Of a stretch of 36,925 bases of DNA, positions 24,069-30,259 are shown in pieces. A program made the position numbers and the translations under genes. Source of the stretch: an uncultured Oscillospiraceae bacterium (GTDB lineage: Bacteria > Bacillota > Clostridia > Oscillospirales > Acutalibacteraceae); assembly GCA_905193585.1 (NCBI GenBank), contig CAJJPG010000004.1:1-36925 (forward strand). Direction: 5' to 3'. Positions within the stretch are counted from its first letter, which is position 1. Each line of letters begins with the position of its first letter. Below the pieces are notes generated by a model. It was not told where the DNA came from. It ran no database searches and saw only the letters and a program-made list of their open reading frames with translations.

Positions 24069-25757
24069 ATGACGTTTGCCGGCGATGTGTTTTCAAAAGT
24101 TTCCGACGCAGCCCTTATATCCGAATTGATAAAAGATTGCTTTGACGAAATTGTTCTGATAGACAGCAATACCTCGCGCGTTATGAACGTTTCGGACAGG
24201 CTGAAAGAGCATAATGCGAAAAAATATGCCGGAATGAGCTATGATACGCAGGTTATAAAAACTCTGACCGATAAGTTTTCCGAGCCGGAGCGCTCGGCAC
24301 TTGTAAACGCGCTTGTTTTACCGCATATTAAAAAGGAACTGGAAACAAAGGAACTGTACAGCGTGAATTTCAGCACTACGCTGCAAAGCGAAAACACCGC
24401 ACTTTGCAAGGAGCTTACATTCAAATATTTTGACAGCAGCAAAAGCGTAATAATGATGGTGTGCAGGGATATTTCCGAAATTGTTCTGAGTGAAAGGGAT
24501 ACGCTTACGGGGATATACAACTCAAGCGGTTTCCACAAACGTGCGGCTCGGTGGATAAGCGAAAACCCCGGCAGAAAATTCCGTATTCAACGTTATAATA
24601 TTGACCGTTTCAGAGATATTAACGGCATTTACGGATATGACGTAGGAAATAAGCTTTTAAGAGATATTGCAAACTATATGCGGCGTTTTAACACGGCGGA
24701 CAGCTTTTCGGCACACCTTAACGTTGATCATTTTGCGCGTTTCTGCGCAGACGACGCCATGAGTGTTGAAGAATGTTACGATAACTTTAAAGATTGCTTT
24801 AAATCCTATGATCTGCATATGCCGATAAAGGTGCATATGGGTGTGTATGATCTGTGCGAAACGGATTGTGATACATACACTATGAGCTACAAGGCATTGC
24901 TTGCGCTGCAATCAATTAAAGGTAATTTAACAAGAAAAATTGCGTATTACGAAAAGGGAATGATGGCGGTTGAAAAGGAGCAGCAGGAGCTGCTTTCCGA
25001 TATACAGACCGCACTGGATGAAGAACAGTTTGAAATATGGTTTCAGCCGCAGCTTGATTTTGCAAAGGGAAAAATAATCGGTGCCGAGGCGCTTATCCGC
25101 TGGAATCACCCGACTAAGGGGATGATTTCACCCGCCGTATTTATTCCTTTACTTGAAAAAAGCGACTGTATAGGCCGGGTGGATAGGTTTGTTGTGGAAA
25201 AGGTGTGCGCTTATATAAACAAATGGCGCGGCGCTTTCGGCGGCAATTCAATTCCGGTTTCGGTAAATTTATCAAGAATGGATATTTACCGTACCGACCT
25301 GTGCGAAAGGTTGATCGGTATACTTGGAGAATATAATGTTCCGACCGAAGCCGTTCATCTTGAAATAACCGAAAGCGCGTATATGGATAACGCGGGAATG
25401 TTTTTGAACACGTTATCGGGATTGAGAAAGGCGGGCTTTAAGGTTGAAATGGACGATTTCGGCTCGGGCTATTCGTCGCTTAATTCACTCAAGGATATTG
25501 ATATTGACAAATTAAAGCTGGATATGAAATTTTTATCCGACTCCGATAACAGCAACAGGGGCAAAATTATAATTTCCGCCGTAATAAGCATGGCGGAAAA
25601 GTTGGGATTGCCGGTTATTGCCGAGGGGGTTGAAACAAAAGAACAAGCCGAAATGCTTTCGGATTTCGGCTGTAACCAAATGCAGGGCTATTATTTCAGC
25701 AGACCCATACCGGCAGAAGAATACGAGAAATTACTGCGCGCGCAGGCAGGGAAATAA
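24069..25757 (+). CDS. GGDEF-EAL protein, predicted active cyclic-di-GMP phosphodiesterase
   Basis: Cytosolic protein of 562 residues. The first 140 look like a PAS-type sensor (FDEIVLIDSNTSRVMNV). The GGDEF domain (143-295) has lost its signature: NVDHF (218-222) stands at the GGDEF position, so no cyclase activity is expected, though it may bind GTP. The EAL domain (about 308-557) keeps the catalytic set: E340 of EAL, N400, E432, D462-D463, K483, E519 and Q539. It should cleave cyclic-di-GMP to pGpG. Paired with the GGDEF gene 5 bp upstream, giving a maker and a breaker of the same signal in one operon. GGGGAG precedes ATG at 24069. Confidence 0.9.
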   Translation: MTFAGDVFSKVSDAALISELIKDCFDEIVLIDSNTSRVMNVSDRLKEHNAKKYAGMSYDTQVIKTLTDKFSEPERSALVNALVLPHIKKELETKELYSVNFSTTLQSENTALCKELTFKYFDSSKSVIMMVCRDISEIVLSERDTLTGIYNSSGFHKRAARWISENPGRKFRIQRYNIDRFRDINGIYGYDVGNKLLRDIANYMRRFNTADSFSAHLNVDHFARFCADDAMSVEECYDNFKDCFKSYDLHMPIKVHMGVYDLCETDCDTYTMSYKALLALQSIKGNLTRKIAYYEKGMMAVEKEQQELLSDIQTALDEEQFEIWFQPQLDFAKGKIIGAEALIRWNHPTKGMISPAVFIPLLEKSDCIGRVDRFVVEKVCAYINKWRGAFGGNSIPVSVNLSRMDIYRTDLCERLIGILGEYNVPTEAVHLEITESAYMDNAGMFLNTLSGLRKAGFKVEMDDFGSGYSSLNSLKDIDIDKLKLDMKFLSDSDNSNRGKIIISAVISMAEKLGLPVIAEGVETKEQAEMLSDFGCNQMQGYYFSRPIPAEEYEKLLRAQAGK

Positions 25758-25768
25758 ACCGCCTGCCT
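25744..25768 (+). terminator. Weak hairpin at the end of the EAL gene
   Basis: A 7-bp stem AGGCAGG/CCTGCCT (25744-25750 with 25762-25768), with the TAA stop in its loop. It is followed only by TATTG, so termination here would be inefficient; transcription may run into the hairpin array beyond. Confidence 0.35.
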
Positions 25769-25810
25769 TATTGTACGGTGTTTTCGGATTGTAATAACCC
25801 CTCAGATAAA

Positions 25811-26031
25811 TTAGAAATTAGATGTTAGATATTAGAAGAATACCCCTCAGTCGTGCATACGCACGACAGCCGCTTACGGCGGCGGTCTCCTCTGTCAACT
25901 GCGTTGACGTCTCCCCACACCGTGGGGAGCAACCCCCTCTGTTTTGACTAACGTCAAAAAAGAAGGGAGCCCATGGGCGGCAAAGCCGCCCTCTGATATC
26001 CAACATCTAAAATCTAACGTCTAACATCTAA
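25811..26031. repeat. Modular hairpin-array element with inverted TTAGANN heptad ends (MITE-like)
   Basis: Fills the convergent gap between the EAL and histidine-kinase genes. Left end: four TTAGANN heptads (25811-25838, NN = AA, TG, TA, AG). Right end: five heptads in opposite orientation (26031 back to 25997, the innermost degenerate). Inside are six short perfect hairpins: 25851-25866, 25869-25883, 25894-25908, 25911-25929, 25942-25959 and 25975-25991, with stems of 5-8 bp and loops of 3-5 nt. CCTCWG anchors at 25845, 25889, 25936 and 25990 divide these into three units of two hairpins. No coding capacity. Similar non-coding repeats with CCTCAGT and short hairpins are familiar to me from gut Clostridia; mobility is inferred. 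Confidence 0.7.
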
Positions 26032-27224
26032 TTCAGCCTGCATAAAACCGACGCGTAGAAAAAGCCGTTTCTGTTTTCAAGGCGGCAGATTCCGCCGTAT
26101 TTTTCGGCTATGCTCTTAACCGATTCGGTACCGATTCCCGCGCCGCGGTGCTTGGTTGAAATCAGCTTACCGTCAAGCGTCTTCTTTAATTCGCCGGTAA
26201 AGGTATTGTCAACCGTAACGCAAAGCAACCCGCCCTCGGTATTCGCGCGGACTATGTTTTTTTTATCTTTCGCACTGTCCGCTTTGCAGGCGTCAAGCGC
26301 GTTTTCAAGCAGATTTCCCAATAAAACCGAAATATCCGTTTCCGAAATTCCTATACTTTGCGGAATTTCGGGTTTTACATCATAATCTATACCGCCGTCC
26401 TTTGCGTGCTGTGCGAAATAAAGCAGCACGGCATTGGCGGCGGTATTTTCGCAAAAGCGCACAAGCGAGTCGTCGGGCAGGCTCCTGCCGTATCGGTTCA
26501 GGTAATCCCCGAGCGCCGCATAATCTTTGGCGGCAAGATATTTCTGCATAACCGCAATGTGATGCCTCACGTCATGTTTGGCACGCCGCGCCTCGGTTAT
26601 TTTTTCCTGCAAATTTTCATACTGTACCGCCTGCATGGTGAGCTGATGATTGTATTCGGTAAGCTCTAGGGTTTTATTCTGCTCCAGAATAAGCCGCGTT
26701 ACAACATAATAAATAAGAATAGCGCCTATGTTTACTATAAAAAGAAAAAGCGTGTTTTTGGGGAGCAGGGCAATTTCAAGGCTTGAGCGCGAAACATTAC
26801 CGTAAAATGCGTAATACCACATAATATAAAAGGTTTCCGGAATAAGCCATAGATACCGCCACTCAAAGCCCGAGGGCTCTTTTTCTACCGCCGGCGTGTA
26901 TACCGTTTTCATATAAAAGAACAGCGGAACCGAAATTACGGCTTCCACAATAAAAAGCATAAGCGAAAAGGACCAACGGTAGCTTTGCGTTGCAAGCGAG
27001 GGAAAGAGCAGCCCCTCGCTGCTTTTTGCGGCTATTACCGCAAAATTTGCGATATTTGAAATCATTAATAGTGTGAAAAACGTTTTGCCGAAATGCTTTT
27101 TAACGGCGAAAAAGTAAAATGCCGCGTATAAAACGGTGCTTACAACGCTTATAAGCCCCGCTCTTCCGTTCGGGAAGAATGCAACCTCCCGCCTAAAAGC
27201 AGTTGTATAACGGTAAGCGCGCAT
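26028..27224 (-). CDS. AgrC-type (HPK10) sensor histidine kinase, N-terminus frameshifted
   Basis: The main frame gives 398 residues: about five membrane segments (25-180), a coiled linker, the phosphoacceptor H217 in AKHDVRHH, and an HATPase_c_5 domain with the N box (LLGNLLENALDA, N308) and a glycine box (GAGIG, 361-365). This is the layout of quorum-type kinases that pair with LytTR regulators; its partner is the gene just upstream. The first transmembrane part is in another frame (27149-27355). The last codons CRLN and TAG stop fall in the TTAGANN heptads of the element at 25811-26031. No AgrB/AgrD-like peptide genes are nearby, so the signal is unknown. Confidence 0.82.
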   Translation of the reverse strand: MRAYRYTTAFRREVAFFPNGRAGLISVVSTVLYAAFYFFAVKKHFGKTFFTLLMISNIANFAVIAAKSSEGLLFPSLATQSYRWSFSLMLFIVEAVISVPLFFYMKTVYTPAVEKEPSGFEWRYLWLIPETFYIMWYYAFYGNVSRSSLEIALLPKNTLFLFIVNIGAILIYYVVTRLILEQNKTLELTEYNHQLTMQAVQYENLQEKITEARRAKHDVRHHIAVMQKYLAAKDYAALGDYLNRYGRSLPDDSLVRFCENTAANAVLLYFAQHAKDGGIDYDVKPEIPQSIGISETDISVLLGNLLENALDACKADSAKDKKNIVRANTEGGLLCVTVDNTFTGELKKTLDGKLISTKHRGAGIGTESVKSIAEKYGGICRLENRNGFFYASVLCRLN

Positions 27225-27355
27225 ATAAGCGCGGCGGTAATTCTGCGCGAAAAGCGCAGGCTGCGGCGAAACGGATAAAGCGCCAAAGCTAAAAACGGCA
27301 AAAGATTCAGCAGGGAATACACCGCGACCTCCGCAATTCTATATATATCGGGCAT
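27149..27355 (-). pseudogene. N-terminal part of the histidine kinase, out of frame
   Basis: ATG at 27355 overlaps the response-regulator stop by one base (TAATG), the natural start of the kinase gene. The 68 codons give two membrane segments (EVAVYSLLNLLPFLALALY and ITAALICALTVIQLLLGG), then lose homology. The main kinase frame takes over with VAFFPNGRAGLIS. A net -1 step (one lost base) near 27170-27190, in a G-rich run, explains this. Sequencing error or a true mutation are both possible. Confidence 0.65.
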
Positions 27356-28068
27356 TACCGCCCTCCGCCTTTCCTTAACTGCTCAAATCTGAAAGAGGAG
27401 TATGCTTCAAAAACATCTTTTGCCCTGCGGCGGCTTATGGGTATAATGCTGCCGTCGCTCATGGTAAAGGTGCCGTCGCTCTGCCCGCTGACCTCGTAAA
27501 AATTTACCGTTATGCCCTTACTCGGACTTACAAAATACGGGTAGGCGCATAAAAGCGTTTCGGTTTCGGCAAACGGGGCGCGTACGGTAAGCTCCTTTCC
27601 GTGCCTTAAATGCAGCGTTACCTTATGCCCTGAAAAATCGGCATATATAATATCCCGCAGCACAGCGCACCCGCCGCCAGGCAGCTTTACGGTGCGCATT
27701 TTTTCTATCTGCGAAATGTCAAGGCGGTCAAGCATGGCTTTAACCCTGTTTATACCGAACGGCTTGTGCAGATAATAGCAGGCGTCCACCTTGTAGCTTT
27801 CGCTGGCATATTCGTTGCTCGTGGTGCTGAAAGCGATTTTAACCTCGCGGTCATGCCTGCGTATTTCTTTTGCAACGTCCATGCCGGTAAGTCTGCCCAT
27901 AAAAATATCAAGTATGATCAGGTCGTATTCGTTTTCCCGCCACACATCTAAAAATTCTTCTCCGCTTGAAAATCCCGTTATATCCGCAGAATTCCCGAGC
28001 AGCTCTTTTAAATATGTATTCAGGCTTTCGAACAGCGCTTTATCGTCGTGAACAATAGCAATCTTCAA
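27355..28068 (-). CDS. LytTR-family response regulator
   Basis: Protein of 237 residues: receiver domain 1-120 with acidic pair D8-D9, phosphoacceptor D54 (LIILDIFMG) and KPF after beta-5; LytTR DNA-binding domain about 130-230 (DIIYADFSGHKVTLHL, FVSPSKGITVNF). TTG at 28068 is preferred: it lies 7 nt after GGCGGGA and gives the family start LKIAIVHDD. A TTG at 28098 in the same frame would be at the transcription start. It controls transcription at direct-repeat sites in other genomes; its targets here are unknown. In operon with the kinase. Confidence 0.9.
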   Translation of the reverse strand: MKIAIVHDDKALFESLNTYLKELLGNSADITGFSSGEEFLDVWRENEYDLIILDIFMGRLTGMDVAKEIRRHDREVKIAFSTTSNEYASESYKVDACYYLHKPFGINRVKAMLDRLDISQIEKMRTVKLPGGGCAVLRDIIYADFSGHKVTLHLRHGKELTVRAPFAETETLLCAYPYFVSPSKGITVNFYEVSGQSDGTFTMSDGSIIPISRRRAKDVFEAYSSFRFEQLRKGGGR

Positions 28069-28102
28069 GTTAAATCCCGCCGTTATGCAAAATTTCAATT
28101 TA

Positions 28103-28129
28103 AGTATACCATATTTTTCAGAAAAACAA
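28103..28129 (-). promoter_or_regulatory. Probable promoter of the response regulator-kinase operon
   Basis: On the minus strand: TATACT (28108-28103) preceded, with a short 15-bp spacer, by TTGTTT (28129-28124). Start near 28096, leaving a leader of about 28 nt before the TTG at 28068. Confidence 0.45.
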
Positions 28130-28218
28130 TAAAATTAATGTTTTTTTGTGTTTGATTTTTCATTGCGACACAATATATGGAAACTTATAAAAAAATTTAT
28201 GTAAACATGAAAAAATAC

Positions 28219-28247
28219 TTGATTTTTGCCCGAAAAGGTTTTATAAT
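28219..28247 (+). promoter_or_regulatory. Promoter of the mraZ division and wall cluster
   Basis: TTGATT (28219-28224), 17 bp, TATAAT (28242-28247): a strong SigA promoter. Start near 28254, directly at the first GTGG repeat. Confidence 0.85.
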
Positions 28248-28256
28248 ACAATCACA

Positions 28257-28301
28257 GTGGTGCAAAGTGGAGTCAAAATCCATAAAAGTGCATTAAAGTG
28301 G
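28257..28301 (+). promoter_or_regulatory. MraZ-box repeats
   Basis: GTGG or GTGC cores at 28257, 28267, 28288 and 28298, most within AAAGTG. Spacing is 10, 21 and 10 nt, so they face the same side of the helix. MraZ is known to bind such 10-bp-spaced direct repeats upstream of its own gene. Their place just after the promoter predicts repression by roadblock. Confidence 0.8.
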
Positions 28302-28321
28302 AGCAAACGGAGGTGAAAATC

Positions 28322-28747
28322 GTGCTTTTTGGTGGCTATCAGCATAATATAGATAAAAAAGGCAGGGTTTTCATTCCGGCAAAGCTGCGCGAGGAGCTCG
28401 GCAGCGGCTTTATGATATGCCGCGGCATTTACGGCAAGCGCTGCTTATGCGTTTACTCCGCTGAGGAATGGGACAAGCTGGTTGAGAAAATAGGCACGCT
28501 CCCGAGCACCAAATCAAGCGCGGTAAAACGCTTTCTTTACGACGGCGCTTTCAGCGTTGACTTTGACTCGCAGGGCAGAATACTTATTCCGCCGGTTTTG
28601 CGTGAATATGCAAATCTTGAGGGCGAAGCGCACATAATAGGTATGGACACCAACCTTGAAATATGGAACACCGAGCTTTGGAATGAGGAGAACGCGCAGT
28701 ACACGCCCGAGTCGGTTGCCGCTATTATGGAGGAGCTTAATTTCTGA
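28322..28747 (+). CDS. mraZ: Transcriptional regulator MraZ
   Basis: AbrB-like double-psi regulator of 141 residues with two MraZ repeats: GGYQHNIDKKGRVFIPAKLR near the start and SVDFDSQGRILIPPVLR near 80-96. It binds the repeats upstream of its own gene and tunes the dcw cluster. GTG at 28322 is chosen over GTG at 28298 because GGAGG (28310-28314) lies 7 nt upstream and the family begins MxxGxYQHxID; the earlier GTG is itself a MraZ box. Its TGA overlaps the rsmH ATG. Confidence 0.95.
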   Translation: MLFGGYQHNIDKKGRVFIPAKLREELGSGFMICRGIYGKRCLCVYSAEEWDKLVEKIGTLPSTKSSAVKRFLYDGAFSVDFDSQGRILIPPVLREYANLEGEAHIIGMDTNLEIWNTELWNEENAQYTPESVAAIMEELNF

Positions 28748-29667
28748 TGGAATTTCTTCATAAATCGGTATTGCTCGATGAAGCCGTATCGGCACTGAAT
28801 ATTAAACCCGACGGCATTTATATTGACGGAACCGCAGGCGGCGCGGGACATTCGCTTGAAATTGCAAAAAGGCTTAAAAGCGGTATGCTCTATGCGCTTG
28901 ACCGCGACCCCGACGCAGTTAAAACCGCAACGGACAGGCTAAGCGGCTATAACGCTAAGGTGATACAGTCCTGCTTCAGCCGAATGAACGAGGTAATGCA
29001 AGGCGAAAACGTGGCGGGGGTTGACGGTATACTGTTAGACCTTGGGGTTTCATCCTTTCAGCTTGATAATGCCGAGAGGGGTTTTTCCTACCACAAGGAC
29101 GCACCGCTCGATATGCGAATGAGCAAAAGCGGGCTAACCGCTGCGGATATAGTGGCAAGCTATTCCGCGGCAGAGCTTACAAGAATTTTCAGAGACTACG
29201 GCGAGGAAAAATTCGCCTATAAAATCGCACTGCGAATTGCGGACGAGCGTGAAAAGCAGCCGATCATGAGCACCTTGCAGTTGGCGGATATAATCGCCTC
29301 CGCCGTACCCGCAAAGGCGCGGCGCGACGGTCACCCCGCAAGGAAATGCTTTCAGGCTATAAGAATTGCCGTAAACGGCGAGCTGGATGAGCTGCGGGAC
29401 GCTTTGGATAAGGCATTCGGGCTGCTTAATAAGGACGGCGCTTTGGCTATTATAACCTTCCATTCGCTTGAAGACAGAATGGTGAAACAAAAATTCCGCG
29501 AATATTGCACAGGCTGCACCTGCCCGCCGGATTTTCCGGTGTGCGTTTGCGGCAAAACACCGGCAGGGCATTTACTTACCAAAAAGCCCATAGAGCCGAG
29601 TGAAAAAGAATTGAACGAAAACCCGCGCAGCAGAAGCGCAAAACTGAGGGTAATTATAAAGAATTAA
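28747..29667 (+). CDS. rsmH: 16S rRNA (cytosine-1402-N4)-methyltransferase RsmH
   Basis: Makes m4C1402 in the decoding centre using SAM. Of 306 residues: FLHKSVLLDEAVSAL at the start, SAM motif DGTAGGAGHS (about 28-37), DGILLDLGVSSFQLD, and HSLEDRMVKQKF near 240. The end SRSAKLRVI is the family C-terminus. Starts one base into the mraZ stop (TGATG). Conserved second gene of the dcw cluster. Confidence 0.96.
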   Translation: MEFLHKSVLLDEAVSALNIKPDGIYIDGTAGGAGHSLEIAKRLKSGMLYALDRDPDAVKTATDRLSGYNAKVIQSCFSRMNEVMQGENVAGVDGILLDLGVSSFQLDNAERGFSYHKDAPLDMRMSKSGLTAADIVASYSAAELTRIFRDYGEEKFAYKIALRIADEREKQPIMSTLQLADIIASAVPAKARRDGHPARKCFQAIRIAVNGELDELRDALDKAFGLLNKDGALAIITFHSLEDRMVKQKFREYCTGCTCPPDFPVCVCGKTPAGHLLTKKPIEPSEKELNENPRSRSAKLRVIIKN

Positions 29668-29682
29668 CAGGGGATACGCGTT

Positions 29683-30153
29683 ATGAACAACATAAAATAT
29701 TATAACGACAGCTTAGCATACGATTTTGAAATGTTTATGCCGAAAACCGCCGAGACCGAAAAAAGGCGTGATAATATAGTTGCAATGCCCAAAACGGCGG
29801 AGCGCACAAAAAGCCGCAGACGCGCGGCGGCTAAAAGCCTTTCATCGCCCGCGGCGTTTATAATGGCAGCAACATTTATTCTGGCGGCACTTTGCGGAAA
29901 TATTATGATGCGCATTAAAATAAATGAGGTAAACTCCGAAATAGGCGAGGTTAAAGCCGCAATAACCGAGCTTGACAGCGAGAAGACAAGCCTTGAGGTT
30001 GAAATGCAGCGCAGGATTTCCTTTGCAAACCTTGAGCTTGAGGCAACACAGCTCGGTATGCGTAAGATGGAAAAAAGCAACGTTAAGTATATAAGAGTAA
30101 ACGATAAGGATAAGGCGGTTAAAGCCGACGGAAGTGAAGTAACCGCGAAGTAA
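29683..30153 (+). CDS. ftsL: FtsL-like cell-division protein
   Basis: Bitopic protein of 156 residues: a long basic cytoplasmic part (1-54, with SRRRAAAK), one transmembrane helix (about 55-76), then a short outside coiled coil (78-115). Sequence is poorly conserved in this family; the call rests on size, topology and position between rsmH and the PBP. FtsL joins FtsB/DivIC and FtsQ/DivIB in activating septal wall synthesis. AGGGG lies about 11 nt before ATG at 29683. Confidence 0.8.
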   Translation: MNNIKYYNDSLAYDFEMFMPKTAETEKRRDNIVAMPKTAERTKSRRRAAAKSLSSPAAFIMAATFILAALCGNIMMRIKINEVNSEIGEVKAAITELDSEKTSLEVEMQRRISFANLELEATQLGMRKMEKSNVKYIRVNDKDKAVKADGSEVTAK

Positions 30154-30197
30154 TAAAAGTACAGGTAACAGTAATATATTATCAGTGTAAGAATAGA

Positions 30198-30231
30198 GAG
30201 TACGAGAGTTGTTTTGCCGACTCTCGTATTC
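30198..30231 (+). promoter_or_regulatory. Leader hairpin upstream of the PBP gene
   Basis: A 12-bp stem with one G-U pair (30198-30209 with 30220-30231), loop of 10 nt. No T-run follows, so it is not a plain terminator. It begins 45 nt after the ftsL stop and ends 29 nt before the PBP start; it may protect or process the mRNA. CCGA (30217-30220) could also pair with TCGG just after the stem, a competing fold. Confidence 0.55.
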
Positions 30232-30259
30232 GGATATTATCGGAAACGGAGGAAAACGT

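Noticed and set aside
25811..26031. CRISPR-like array
   Set aside because: Repeats are 7 nt or are self-complementary hairpins of differing sequence; there are no constant repeats of 23-40 nt with spacers and no cas genes.
28146..28173. Inverted repeat TTGTGT/ACACAA as an operator between the regulator and mraZ
   Set aside because: Six-bp arms with a 16-nt gap in AT-rich DNA; too weak, and not at either promoter core.
28298..28321. GTG at 28298 as mraZ start
   Set aside because: It is part of a MraZ box and has no ribosome site; GTG 28322 matches the family start.
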